Of a stretch of DNA of 64,000 nucleotides, positions 16,304-25,139 are shown one piece after another. The position numbers were made by a program, and so were the translations under genes. The stretch is from Brachybacterium halotolerans (lineage in GTDB: Bacteria > Actinomycetota > Actinomycetes > Actinomycetales > Dermabacteraceae), in the NCBI RefSeq assembly GCF_016623465.1, contig NZ_JAEDAJ010000004.1:124001-188000 (forward strand), given 5' to 3'. How positions within the stretch are numbered: position 1 is the stretch's first letter; every line of letters starts with the position of its first letter. The notes under the pieces were generated by a model. The model ran no database searches. It was given only the letters and a program-made list of their open reading frames with translations, and was not told where the DNA came from.

Positions 16304-17566
16304 GTGACCCCGCCCTCCCCGTCGAGCCAGACCCCGTCGCCCCAGAACCCGCCGGCTGAAACCCTGTCACCCGCCCCGCTCGAGCCCGCGCGCCTGCGCC
16401 TGGTCATCCTCGCGATGGCCCTCGGCGCCTTCGCGATCGGCACCACCGAGTTCGCCTCCATGGGCCTGCTGCCGCAGATCGCCCGCTCGGTCGACGTGAG
16501 CGTCCCGCAGGCCGGCATGCTCATCACCCTCTACGCCCTGGGCGTCGTGATCGGAGCACCCGCGGTGACGATCGCCGCCGCGAGGATGCCGCGCGCCCGG
16601 CTGCTCGTGCTGCTCATCGCCCTGATCGGCGCAGGCAACCTGATCTCCGCGATCGCGCCCACGTTCTCGATCCTCGCGATCGCGCGCTTCGTGGCCGGAC
16701 TCCCCCACGGCGCCTTCTTCGGCGTCGCCGCCCTCGTCGCCTCCCGTCTCTCCCCTCCCGGCCGACGTGCCCGCTCGGTCTCCAAGGTCATGCTCGGCCT
16801 GACGATCGCGACCATGCTCGGCGTGCCCGCCTCCACGGCGCTCGGGCAGAGCATCGGCTGGCGCGCCGCCTACTGGATCGTCGTGGTCCTGGCGCTCGCG
16901 AGCACCCTCGCGATCTGGCGCCTGGTGCCCGAGCCCGAGGGTTCGGGCACCACGGGTTCGATGCTCGGCGAGCTGCGGGCGCTGAAGCGCGCACAGGTGT
17001 GGCTGGGCCTGGGCATCGGGGCGATCGGCTTCGGCGGCATGTTCGCCGTCTACAGCTACATCGGCGAGATCGTGCCCGGCGTGCTGGGGCTCCCCGAGCG
17101 CGCGGTGCCCGTGGCGCTGTTCGTCTTCGGCGTCGGCATGACCGTCGGCAACATCGTCGCCGGGCGCCTCACCGACCGCTCGATCTACGGCACGATCCTC
17201 CTGGGCCTCGTGGGCATGGCGGCGAGCTTCGCGGTGTTCGCGCTCGTGGCGCACTGGGCCGTCGCCGGCATGATCATGCTCTTCGTGATCGCCGTGACGT
17301 CCCAGCTCATGGGCCCGTCCCTGCAGCTGTTCCTGCTCGATGCCTCGCCCGACGCGCCCTCGCTCGCGGCGTCCCTGCACCATTCGGCGCTGAACATCGG
17401 CAACTCGCTCGGCGCGGCGCTCGGCGCCGCGGTGCTCGCCGCCGGCTGGGGCCTGCTCGCGCCCGCGTGGACGGGCATGCTGCTCGCCGTGATGGGACTC
17501 GGGATCGTGGGGATCTCGTACGGGGTGCATCGTCGCTCGTCGAGTACGGCGGCCGACGCCCTCTGA
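16304..17566 (+). CDS. MFS transporter, DHA1-type (AraJ-like efflux)
   Basis: 420 residues from GTG 16304 (GGAG 5 nt upstream), with 12 hydrophobic segments. The first loop after TM1 reads ALGAFAIGTTEFASMGLLPQ, characteristic of the AraJ/YdhP/CmlA-like DHA1 drug and sugar exporters. HGAFFGVAALVASRL and a late SLAASLHHSALNIGNSLGA also match. An earlier ATG at 16139 lies inside the palindrome and would add a disordered 55-residue leader, so I prefer the GTG. The palindrome upstream predicts ligand-induced expression. Confidence 0.82.
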   Translation: MTPPSPSSQTPSPQNPPAETLSPAPLEPARLRLVILAMALGAFAIGTTEFASMGLLPQIARSVDVSVPQAGMLITLYALGVVIGAPAVTIAAARMPRARLLVLLIALIGAGNLISAIAPTFSILAIARFVAGLPHGAFFGVAALVASRLSPPGRRARSVSKVMLGLTIATMLGVPASTALGQSIGWRAAYWIVVVLALASTLAIWRLVPEPEGSGTTGSMLGELRALKRAQVWLGLGIGAIGFGGMFAVYSYIGEIVPGVLGLPERAVPVALFVFGVGMTVGNIVAGRLTDRSIYGTILLGLVGMAASFAVFALVAHWAVAGMIMLFVIAVTSQLMGPSLQLFLLDASPDAPSLAASLHHSALNIGNSLGAALGAAVLAAGWGLLAPAWTGMLLAVMGLGIVGISYGVHRRSSSTAADAL

Positions 17567-17612
17567 CGTCCGCGTGAGCACCCGCGTGAGCGACCACGTG
17601 TCGTGCCTGGCG

Positions 17613-17629
17613 TTTGACAACGGGTCAAA
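17613..17629. promoter_or_regulatory. Inverted repeat TTTGAC-N5-GTCAAA
   Basis: Perfect 6-bp arms with a 5-bp spacer in the 170-bp gap upstream of the small secreted protein; another GTCAA follows 16 bp later. The left arm contains a TTGACA -35-like hexamer. Possible operator or promoter element. Confidence 0.4.
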
Positions 17630-17736
17630 TGTGAGCAAAGAGTGGGTCAACGACAGTGCATGATGCTCGGGGTCGGACATCCGGACTCTTCCCTCCCCGG
17701 GGCATCTCGTCACCTCGAAGGAAGGTCTGATCCAGT

Positions 17737-18144
17737 ATGACCCGCACTCGGAAGCTCGCCATCGTCGCCACCGTCGGCCTCGCCGGAGCGCTCAGCGCCC
17801 CCGCCGCCCTCGCCGCGCCGACCACCGCCGACTCCGCGCAGGGCTCGGAGACCACCCAGAGCTCGCAGAGCACCACCAGCCCCGTCGACTACGCGGACCG
17901 CACGGTCCGGGAGTTCGGCGTCGGCGACGACATCGACCTGCAGCGCGACACCACCAGCAGTGCGCGCGCCGACCTCGTCGACCACGCCACGGCCGCCAAG
18001 CACTGGAAGCGCCTGGATGCCGAGGGCGCCGCGGGCCACGTCTACGTCACCTACGTGAACACCGAGACCGACGCGCAGATGACCATCGGCGTGAAGACCT
18101 CGACGAACATGCACGGCGACCACCTGGTGGACCAGGTGCGCTGA
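17737..18144 (+). CDS. Small secreted protein, function unknown
   Basis: 135 residues with a Sec signal peptide (MTRTRKLAIVATVGLAGALS, probable cleavage after ALA near residue 26), a Ser/Thr/Gln-rich linker, then a compact domain ending VYVTYVNTETDAQMTIGVKT. No family recognised. GAAGGAAGG precedes the ATG by a rather long 11 nt. Convergent with the nuclease gene, from which it is separated by two strong hairpins. Confidence 0.75.
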   Translation: MTRTRKLAIVATVGLAGALSAPAALAAPTTADSAQGSETTQSSQSTTSPVDYADRTVREFGVGDDIDLQRDTTSSARADLVDHATAAKHWKRLDAEGAAGHVYVTYVNTETDAQMTIGVKTSTNMHGDHLVDQVR

Positions 18145-18162
18145 CGCGGACATCGTCGTCGC

Positions 18163-18189
18163 GCGGGATCCTGCCGTGCAGGATCCCGC
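18163..18189. terminator. Hairpin, terminator part 1
   Basis: GCGGGATCCTGC, loop CGT, GCAGGATCCCGC: a perfect 12-bp stem just after the small secreted protein stop at 18144. Confidence 0.6.
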
Positions 18190-18217
18190 CGGCGCAGGGC
18201 CCTGCACCGCAGGGCGA

Positions 18218-18248
18218 GGGCGCGGGACCACCGAGTGGTCCCGCGCCC
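18218..18248. terminator. Hairpin, terminator part 2 (bidirectional)
   Basis: GGGCGCGGGACCAC, loop CGA, GTGGTCCCGCGCCC: a perfect 14-bp stem followed by TTCCTC on the plus strand, 5 bp before the convergent nuclease stop. It probably serves both genes. Confidence 0.7.
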
Positions 18249-18252
18249 TTCC

Positions 18253-19581
18253 TCATTCGCAGCCGACGCCGTCGCCGTCGCGATCCAGCTTCCGCGAGTA
18301 ACCGGGCTCGCCCGCATAGATCGGATCCTTGCCCGCGGCCCGCACCGCGTCGCAGTTCTTGTAAAACGTGCTCCCCGAGCCCCCGCTGGAGCCGGAACCC
18401 GTTGAGCTGGAGCCCGAGGACGAGCCGGAGCCCGACGATCTGGAGGACGACGACTTCGAGGAGCCCGATGAGGACTTCGACGACTTCTTCGAGGACGAGG
18501 CCGAGGACTTCGACGACGTCGAGGACGAGGACTTCCTCGAGGACGACGACCCCTTCGACGAGGACCCGGAGCTCTTCGAGGACGTCGCGGGCTTCTTCGT
18601 CGGCGCCGGCGCCTCCCGGACGTTGTCACCCTCCCACCGGTCGGGGGTGGCGACGGCTCCGGCGAACGCCGGCGTGTCCTCGCAGCCCTCGAGCACCGCG
18701 CGCATCGCGTCCTTCTCGGCGGGCTTGACCCACAGGTCGTACTCGGCCTTCACGGCGATCTGGCGGGCGACGTACTCGCAGCGGTACGCCTTCCGGGGCG
18801 GCAGCCAGGTCGCGGCGTCGCCGTCGCCCTTCTTCCTGTTCAGTCCGCTCTCGACGGCCACCAGGTTCAGCGGGTCGTTGGCGAAGGCGTGGCGGGTCTC
18901 CTCGTCCCAGCCCGAGGCGCCCGTCTGCCAGGCGTCGGACAGCGCGACCAGGTGGTCGATGTCCAGGGAGTTGTCGACCTGCTGGTCGAAGGCGACGTCG
19001 TCGCCGCTGTAGGGCGAGGGGCTGAGTGTCCCGGAGAGCACGACGCAGCCGTCGGTGCCGTGCTTGAGGACCACGTCGGACAGGTCCCGGCGCAGCACGT
19101 CGTTGCGGGTGTCGCAGCCGTTGTGGTCGACGTCCTCGCGCCAGCCGAACAGGTCGCGGTCGTAGCCGGTCTTCGGCGCGCGCCCCTTCACCTCGAGCGT
19201 CTCGAGCATGCCGAGGGCGGTGGAGGCATCGGAGGTCGGCGACGCGCTGGGGGACGCCGACGGCGTGGTCGTGGTGCTCGCCGCCGTCGACGCATCGGGC
19301 GTCGCGCTCGCGCTCGGCGTCTCGGTCGGGGTCGCCGGCTCGGAGGCCGACGGCGCGGGCTCCTGCGATGCCTGGGCGTCGCGGTCGGCGGACTGGGCGA
19401 CCACCGTGGGGTCATCGCTCGGGGTGGGCGTCGTCGGCGCGACGAACACGCCGATGACGCCGAGCGTCATGAGCAGGAGGAATGCGAGACCGCCGCAGCC
19501 GCAGCAGGTGAGCGCGGAGATGACGCCCACCTTCTTCCTGCCGGTGAGCTTGTCGGTGAGCGCGCCGAGACGAGGAGCCAT
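18253..19581 (-). CDS. Membrane-anchored HNH nuclease (DUF1524-type) with Excalibur domain
   Basis: 442 residues. A cytoplasmic start is followed by a TM helix (about residues 18-46), a Pro/Ser/Thr-rich stalk, and an HNH domain of the DUF1524 type with SLDIDHLVALSDAWQ and FANDPLNLVAVESGLNRKKG. A Ser/Lys-only linker of about 75 residues comes next, then a C-terminal Excalibur calcium-binding motif (NCDAVRAAG, DRDGDGVGCE). The nuclease would act outside the membrane on extracellular DNA. ATG 19581 has AAGGA 6 nt upstream. The Ser-rich linker is a clear low-complexity tract. Confidence 0.85.
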   Translation of the reverse strand: MAPRLGALTDKLTGRKKVGVISALTCCGCGGLAFLLLMTLGVIGVFVAPTTPTPSDDPTVVAQSADRDAQASQEPAPSASEPATPTETPSASATPDASTAASTTTTPSASPSASPTSDASTALGMLETLEVKGRAPKTGYDRDLFGWREDVDHNGCDTRNDVLRRDLSDVVLKHGTDGCVVLSGTLSPSPYSGDDVAFDQQVDNSLDIDHLVALSDAWQTGASGWDEETRHAFANDPLNLVAVESGLNRKKGDGDAATWLPPRKAYRCEYVARQIAVKAEYDLWVKPAEKDAMRAVLEGCEDTPAFAGAVATPDRWEGDNVREAPAPTKKPATSSKSSGSSSKGSSSSRKSSSSTSSKSSASSSKKSSKSSSGSSKSSSSRSSGSGSSSGSSSTGSGSSGGSGSTFYKNCDAVRAAGKDPIYAGEPGYSRKLDRDGDGVGCE

Positions 19582-19832
19582 CAGTGTCCTTCGAGGAGAA
19601 GAGCCGAGGAGAGGAAGAGGTCGCCGCGGCACCGGCATCGGTGCTCCCGCAGCGTCGTCGATGCGGGGTGGTCCCCTCAGGCTCAGTGTCGGCGAGACTC
19701 CTGCTCAGCGGGTAGTGCGTGCGTCACCTGGACGGTCTCGAATGGATCACGATCCGGCGCGCGCTCAGCGCGCCCCGGAAGAGGGCACCGGGCAGGCCCC
19801 GAATGAGGGTGGGGCCCGACCCGCGGGTGCCA

Positions 19833-20860
19833 TCACACCGCCTCGGCCTCCAGCACGCAGTACGGGGGCGACAGCTCGGTCGTGGACGTGCGGGACAGGC
19901 CGGCGGCGGCGAAGAAGCGGTCGAAGTCGGCGAGATCGTGCTCGCGCGCGCCCGGCGCGAGCGCCAGCATGTTGAGGTCCATCAGCGCGGCCGTGCCGGG
20001 ATCGTCGGGCGTGCCCGTGACCATGTCGACCACGACCACGCGCGCACCGGGCCTCATGGCCCTGCGGCACTGCTGGAGGACGCGGATGCAGGCGTCGTCG
20101 TCCCAATCGTGGAGGACGAACTTGGCCAGGAACAGATCGCCCTCGGGGATCTCCGCGAAGAAGTCGCCGGGTACCGCCCGGCATCGATCCTGCATCCCTC
20201 GCGCCGCGATCTCCCGCTCCGCGGCGGCGGTCACGTGCGGGAGGTCCAGGACGATGCCGTCGGTCCCCGGGTGCTCGGCCAGCATGCCCAGGACGAACGC
20301 CCCGGTCGCGCCGCCGACGTCGACGATCGTGGTCCCCGGCCCCGCCTCGATGGCGACCACGGCCTCGCGGATGGTCGGCGTGGACAGCTCGGCCATCGCG
20401 CGGCTGAACTGGTCCGCCTCCACGGGATGCTCGGCGAGGTAGTCGAAGGTCGAGCTGCCGACGGCGGAGCTCACCTGGTTCTCCCCGGTGCGCACGCACT
20501 CGGTGAAGCGGCCCCAGGCCTGCCAGTGCAGCGGCGCGTTCCAGACCAGCGCGACGTTCCTCAGGGAGTCCGGCGCGGAGGCGCGCAGACGGTCCAGCAG
20601 CGAGGTGCTGGCGAAGCAGTCGGTCTCGGGATCGTGGCTCACGAGCCCGGGATCCACGGCGGCGCGGAGCAACCGGAAGGTGGCGCGGGGTCGCTCCCCG
20701 CGAGCTCGGCGATCCGGGCGGCGGTCTTCGGACCGTCGTGGAGGTGCTCGGCGATCTCCAGATGGGCCAGCGTGGCGGTGAGCTGGCTGACCCAGAACCC
20801 GGTGATCGTCGACATCATCGCCCGCTGGTCCTCGGCGGCGTAGGTCTCGGTGGCAGTCAT
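19833..20860 (-). pseudogene. SAM-dependent O-methyltransferase, frameshifted
   Basis: Related to acetylserotonin/hydroxyneurosporene O-methyltransferases. The first frame gives the dimerisation helix (ITGFWVSQLTATLAHLEIAE) to ELAGSDP. The homologous continuation RATFRLLRAAVDPGL lies in another frame, after a four-base G run on the plus strand (20687-20690). Restoring one base joins them. The downstream part is intact: TIVDVGGATGAFVLGML (SAM loop), GIVLDLPHV, KFVLHDWDDD. ATG 20860 has a perfect AGGAGG. Either a true pseudogene or a one-base homopolymer sequencing error. Confidence 0.8.
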
Positions 20861-21036
20861 GCGTCCTCCTTGTCGAGTGACGCCATCCGAGACCGTGTGG
20901 TCGGAACAGAGTCAAGACCTCGCGCGATGCCTGTCTCCTGCGCGTCCGCCTGATGCCGCCATGGTCGCGAGACGTTCCCTCCGGCGGCGGAGTCGCCAGG
21001 ATCACGGCGACGTTCGACGGGCCGCGACGTGGACCG

Positions 21037-21050
21037 ACCATACGGATGGT
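21037..21050. promoter_or_regulatory. Candidate TetR operator
   Basis: ACCAT-ACGG-ATGGT inverted repeat in the 205-bp gap between the divergent methyltransferase and TetR genes, 16 bp before the TetR ATG. The position suits autoregulation. Confidence 0.45.
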
Positions 21051-21065
21051 AGGCAGTCTGCTCGG

Positions 21066-21605
21066 ATGCCGACGAGATCCGAGGTCCTGGACGCTGCGAT
21101 CGCCGTGCTCGCCCAGCACGAGCCGCTCACCCTCGACGCCGTGGCCCGCGAGACCGGGCTGACGAAACCCGGGGTGGTCCATCACGTGGGCACCAAGCAG
21201 AAGCTGCTCGTCGCCGTCGTCGATCGCATCGTGGATCTCTGGGAGGCGGACCTCCAGGAGCGCCTGGAGCAGGAGGGCGCCGACGTCGACGATCCCGCCG
21301 ACCGCCTCCGCGCCTACGTGTCCCACGCCCTGCGCGGGGAGTTCGCGCACAGCGACCTCGCGCTCATCGCCGATGCGCAGCTGCGGGACATGCTGTGCGA
21401 GCAGTGGTCGCGCAGGCTCGACCCGTGGTTCGGCTTCGAGCTCGAGGGGAGCCCGCGCAGCCGCGCGGCGCTGCGGGCCGCCCGACTCCTGGCCGACGGC
21501 GCCTGGTTCAACGCCTCGCTCGACATCCCCACGGTGCGGGACGACGAGCGCGAGGAGCTGTTCGCCCTGGCCATGGAGCTCGTGGACGAGGGGGCCCGCG
21601 AGTGA
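21066..21605 (+). CDS. TetR-family transcriptional regulator
   Basis: 179 residues. N-terminal HTH: LDAVARETGLTKPGVVHHVG followed by TKQKLLVAVVDRI, typical of TetR. The C-terminal domain is that of TetR repressors paired with small exporters. ATG 21066 chosen because the upstream frame is not protein-like. It overlaps the first SMR gene by one base and probably represses the SMR pair and the divergent methyltransferase. Confidence 0.85.
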   Translation: MPTRSEVLDAAIAVLAQHEPLTLDAVARETGLTKPGVVHHVGTKQKLLVAVVDRIVDLWEADLQERLEQEGADVDDPADRLRAYVSHALRGEFAHSDLALIADAQLRDMLCEQWSRRLDPWFGFELEGSPRSRAALRAARLLADGAWFNASLDIPTVRDDEREELFALAMELVDEGARE

Positions 21606-22096
21606 TGGCCGAGGAGAGCGCGACCTCGGGCGCGACCTCGGATGCGACCTCGGATGCGGCCTCGGACGTCACCTCGGGCGCGACCTCGCGCGGCTGGATG
21701 TTCCTGCTCCTCGCGATCGGCACGGAGGTCACGGCGTCGCTGTCCCTCAAGGGCGCCCTCGAGCATCCCGCCCTCTACGCCGTCGTCCTGGTCGGATAAC
21801 TGGGGGCGTTCATCGCCCTCGCCCTCGTGCTGCGCGAGGGCATGCCGCTCGGCGTCGCCTACGGGGTCTGGGGAGCGTCCGGCGTCGCGCTGACCGCGAT
21901 CATGTCCTTGGTCCTCTTCGGTGAACCGCTCACGGCGCCGATGATCATCGGCATCGTCCTGGTCATCGCGGGGGTGCTGTGTGTGGAGCTGGGCTCGCCG
22001 GCGCCTCCCGCGCCCGTCGTCGGGCCCGAGTCCGCTGTCCCCGGCGATCAGCTCGACGGGGCGATCGGCACGACCACGCAGGATGGGGAGCGCTGA
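21605..22096 (+). pseudogene. SMR-family multidrug exporter subunit with in-frame TAA
   Basis: Four-TM small multidrug resistance protein. TM1 carries the conserved Glu (LLLAIGTEVTASLSLKGA). The frame then stops at TAA 21797-21799, exactly where the family has Gly-Tyr-Leu; it continues in the same frame with LGAFIALALVLREGMPLGVAYGVWGASG. A single TAC-to-TAA change would explain it. The N terminus bears an unusual ATS(G/D) repeat of about 25 residues, encoded by 12-bp repeats (21619-21690). The tail is also long. Probably a dead partner of the next gene. Confidence 0.8.
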
Positions 22097-22410
22097 TGGC
22101 CTGGATGCTGCTCGTCGGCGCGATCGTCTCCGAGGGCTTCGGGACGATGTCACTGCGTCTGGCCGCCGATCGACGCCCCTGGTACGCGGGCGTCGCGCTC
22201 GGCTACGTCTCCGCCTTCACCCTGCTCTCGCTCACCCTCTCCCACGGCATCCCGCTCGGCGCCGCCTACGGCATCTGGGCGGCCGCCGGCGTCGCCCTCA
22301 CCGCGCTGCTGGGACGCGTCGTCTTCAAGGAGCCGTTCACCTGGCTGATGGGGCTGGGCGTCGCGCTCATCATCGGCGGGGTGCTGCTGATCGAGACCGG
22401 GGCCGCGTAG
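22096..22410 (+). CDS. SMR-family multidrug exporter subunit
   Basis: 104 residues, standard SMR length, four TM helices, conserved Glu13 in VGAIVSEGFGTMSLRLA and the GIPLGAAYGIWAAAG motif. ATG overlaps the upstream TGA by one base (TGATG). SMR pairs of this kind usually form heterodimers. With the first subunit interrupted, this one may act alone or be unproductive. Confidence 0.85.
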   Translation: MAWMLLVGAIVSEGFGTMSLRLAADRRPWYAGVALGYVSAFTLLSLTLSHGIPLGAAYGIWAAAGVALTALLGRVVFKEPFTWLMGLGVALIIGGVLLIETGAA

Positions 22411-22429
22411 GCCTCGCACGGCAGTGCGG

Positions 22430-22475
22430 CGGCTCGCAGCGCGGCGGCTCGTAGTGCGGCGGCGCCGCAGTGCCG
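22430..22475. repeat. Imperfect 15-bp tandem repeats
   Basis: Three degenerate copies of GTGCGGCGGCTCGCA in the 267-bp gap before the dipeptidase. A TACCGT -10-like box follows at about 22590. Confidence 0.4.
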
Positions 22476-22677
22476 TGTCGCCGACCGGCGTATACGCGAC
22501 CCCTCTGCCACCCACGGCAGAGAGGTCCGCCCACGTCCCGTCGGTGACCGACGGGGCCGCGCGATCACCCGCCCGGGCGTCGGGCCGGACTACCGTGGAA
22601 CGCAGAGGCGGCCCCACCATTCCGCACGGTCGCCGCACCTCGCACGTCGCACGCCGCACGATCACCTAGGAGGCCCC

Positions 22678-24246
22678 ATGCCCTGCACCACGCTCCTCGT
22701 CGGCCGGAAGGCCAGCGCCGAGGGCTCGCCCATCGTCGCCCGCACCGAGGACTCCTCGAACGGGTCGTTCGATCCGAAGCGTGTGGTCGTGGTGCGCCCG
22801 GAGGATCAGCCGCGCACGTACACGAGCGTCCTGGGCCGTCGGACCATCGACCTGCCCGACGATCCGCTGCGGTACACGTCCGTCCCCAACGCCCTGCCCG
22901 ACGAGGGCATCTGGGGGTGCGCGGGGATCAACGCGGCGAACGTCGCGATGAGCGCGACCGAGACCCTCACCTCCAACCCCCGGGTGCTGGGCGCGGACCC
23001 GCTCGTGGAGCTCGTCCCCGCCGTCGGCGCCGAGGGAGAGCCCGGGCATCGGCCGGAGCAGCCGGGCGGGTTCGGCGAGGAGGACTTCGTGACGCTGGTC
23101 CTGCCGTACGTCCGATCGGCCCGCGAGGGCGTCGAGCGCCTGGGCGCCCTGCTCACCGAGCACGGCACCTACGAGATGAACGGCATCGCGTTCTCCGACG
23201 CCCAGGACATCTGGTGGCTCGAGACGGTGGGCGGCCATCACTGGATCGCGCGACGCGTGCCCGAGGACCACTACGTGACCATGCCCAATCAGCTGGGCAT
23301 CGACTCCTTCGACCTCGAGGATGCCGAGGGCGCGGGCCGCGACCATCTCGCGAGCCCGGACCTGCGTGCCTTCCTCGAGACGCATCATCTGGATCTGACC
23401 CTGCGCCGCTCCGGCTCAGCGGGCTTTTCCGGCACGGGTCCGACGGGGGCCGACGCGACCGGCAGCACCTTCAACCCGCGCGAGGCATTCGGCTCGCACT
23501 CCGAGCACGACCACGTGTACAACACGCCCCGCGCCTGGTTCATGCAGCGCACGCTGAACCCCACGAGCGAGGACTGGGACGCCCCGGACGCCCCGCACCG
23601 ACCGGACTCGGACGATCTCCCGTGGAGCCGCAGGCCCGAGCGGAAGCTGACGATCGAGGACGTCAAGGACGTGCTCAGCTCCCACTACCAGGGCACCGTC
23701 TTCGACCCCTACTCCCCGCGCGGCACCGACGCCGAGCGCCGCGCCTTCCGCCCCATCGGCATCAACCGGCACAACGCGCTCGCGATCCTGCAGATCCGTC
23801 CCGACCTGCCCGAGGCGTCCCGCGCGCTGCAATGGATCTCCTTCGCCTCGAACCCGTTCAACACCCTGATCCCGATGTTCACGAACGTCGACGAGGCGCC
23901 CGCGTACCTCGGCACGACCACTGCCGAGGTGAGCACGGACAGCTTCTACTGGTCCTCGCGCCTCATCGCCGCTCTGGCGGACGCCCACTACGCGCAGATC
24001 ATCCCCACGATCGAGCGCTACCAGCTGAAGGCCCTCGCGCTCGGCCACGCTGCCGTGCATGCGGCCGACGAGCAGGTCGCCGCGGGCACGCCGAGCGCCC
24101 CGGAGGATTCGATCCCCGCACTGCTCGCGGAGGCCAACACCGCGGTCGCCGAGCAGATCCGCACCGAGACCGATGAGCTGCTGAGCTCGGTACTGTTCAC
24201 GGCGTCGAACCTGATGACGAACCGCTTCTCACGCTCGGACGGGTGA
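22678..24246 (+). CDS. C69-family dipeptidase
   Basis: 522 residues, an N-terminal-nucleophile amidohydrolase of the PepD/secernin type. The likely catalytic Cys is at position 3 (MPCTTLLVGRKASAEGSPIV). Family blocks follow: ARTEDSS, GIWGCAGINAANVAMSATET, YEMNGIAFSDAQDIWWLETVGGHHW. The C-terminal half matches C69 (SLPEASRALQWISFASNP-like QWISFASNPFNTLIPMFTNV). AGGAGG lies 5 nt before the ATG. It probably hydrolyses dipeptides in the cytoplasm; no signal peptide. Confidence 0.9.
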   Translation: MPCTTLLVGRKASAEGSPIVARTEDSSNGSFDPKRVVVVRPEDQPRTYTSVLGRRTIDLPDDPLRYTSVPNALPDEGIWGCAGINAANVAMSATETLTSNPRVLGADPLVELVPAVGAEGEPGHRPEQPGGFGEEDFVTLVLPYVRSAREGVERLGALLTEHGTYEMNGIAFSDAQDIWWLETVGGHHWIARRVPEDHYVTMPNQLGIDSFDLEDAEGAGRDHLASPDLRAFLETHHLDLTLRRSGSAGFSGTGPTGADATGSTFNPREAFGSHSEHDHVYNTPRAWFMQRTLNPTSEDWDAPDAPHRPDSDDLPWSRRPERKLTIEDVKDVLSSHYQGTVFDPYSPRGTDAERRAFRPIGINRHNALAILQIRPDLPEASRALQWISFASNPFNTLIPMFTNVDEAPAYLGTTTAEVSTDSFYWSSRLIAALADAHYAQIIPTIERYQLKALALGHAAVHAADEQVAAGTPSAPEDSIPALLAEANTAVAEQIRTETDELLSSVLFTASNLMTNRFSRSDG

Positions 24247-24283
24247 GATCGGGGCCGGGCGGGACGGTGCCAGGAGCGACCAC

Positions 24284-24667
24284 TCACGCCCTCGCTGGCA
24301 GGATCTCCAGCCCGAATCCCTGCGCGGCGCTGGCCAGCTCGCGATCGAAGGTCGCGAACCCCTCCAGCTGGTCCCCGTAGAGGAGCGCGGTCGACAGATG
24401 CAGAGCATCCATGGCCCGCAGACCTGACCGCAGCGACAGCGCATGCTCCATCACCTCGTCGTCGACGGCGTCGATCTCCACTCGATCGACGATCGCATCG
24501 ACATCCGCGTGAGCCCCGCCGCGGCGGTCGACGGTCGCATGCAGTTCGAGCTCCAGCAGGCGCGACGCCACGAGCAGCTCTCCCGAGGCGAAGAGCTGCT
24601 CGACGTCCGCGACTCCTGGTTCACGGCTCAGCAGCGTGAAGGCGGCGGATGTGTCGAGGTAGATCAC
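24284..24667 (-). CDS. PIN-domain toxin (VapC-like)
   Basis: 127 residues from GTG 24667, which overlaps the antitoxin stop (GTGA). PIN acidic residues are in place: YLDTSAAFTLL (first Asp), a Glu in LLELELHA, LRAMDALHLSTALL and TFDREL. VapC toxins are endoribonucleases. Partner gene immediately upstream. Confidence 0.88.
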   Translation of the reverse strand: MIYLDTSAAFTLLSREPGVADVEQLFASGELLVASRLLELELHATVDRRGGAHADVDAIVDRVEIDAVDDEVMEHALSLRSGLRAMDALHLSTALLYGDQLEGFATFDRELASAAQGFGLEILPARA

Positions 24668-24927
24668 GACCGGTCGCCCCTCATGTCCCCGACCATCTGC
24701 TCCGTGCTCCACTGCGTGATCGGGGTGCTGATGGTCGGCACCCCACCAGTCTTCGCAGGGCGCAGAGCACCGCTGGCGATCCGGCGTGCGCGGCGGTCCG
24801 CCGGCGCAGGCGTGATGTGGGCGATCGGCCGCCCCCGGTCCGTCACGGTCACGGACTCACCGGCCTGGACACGTGCGAGCACCCGGGCGGTCTGCTGATT
24901 CAGTTCGGTGCGGGTCACATCGCTCAT
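24664..24927 (-). CDS. Phd/YefM-type antitoxin
   Basis: 87 residues. MSDVTRTELNQQTARVLARV then GESVTVTDRGRPIAHITP is the Phd/YefM DNA-binding N terminus; the C-terminal part would wrap the toxin. ATG 24927 follows TACCAT by 6 nt, so the mRNA may be leaderless. The palindrome at 24948-24961 is a probable autoregulatory operator. Confidence 0.88.
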   Translation of the reverse strand: MSDVTRTELNQQTARVLARVQAGESVTVTDRGRPIAHITPAPADRRARRIASGALRPAKTGGVPTISTPITQWSTEQMVGDMRGDRS

Positions 24928-24947
24928 GCCAGCATGGTACGCGCGTC

Positions 24948-24961
24948 TACTAGTTCTAGTA
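24948..24961. promoter_or_regulatory. Toxin-antitoxin operator palindrome
   Basis: TACTAG-TT-CTAGTA, perfect 6-bp arms in an AT-rich patch. It lies 21 bp upstream of the antitoxin ATG and overlaps the predicted -35 region, so bound antitoxin would block transcription. Confidence 0.6.
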
Positions 24962-25139
24962 CTGCTTGGCTGTGGACAAGCCCTGCCACGGTCGAGCGCC
25001 CCGATGCGCACCCGAACGCCCGACGGCCGATGTCGCCGGGTGCGGTCTCACGCCCGTATACGCGTTGAGACCTCACCCAGCGACATCGAAGCCCGGAATC
25101 CGTGGCCGACAGGGCCGCGGCGTGACCGCTTCCCGCCCC

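Noticed and set aside
22430-22475. Repeats as a CRISPR array
   Set aside because: Units are contiguous and imperfect, with no spacers and no cas genes.
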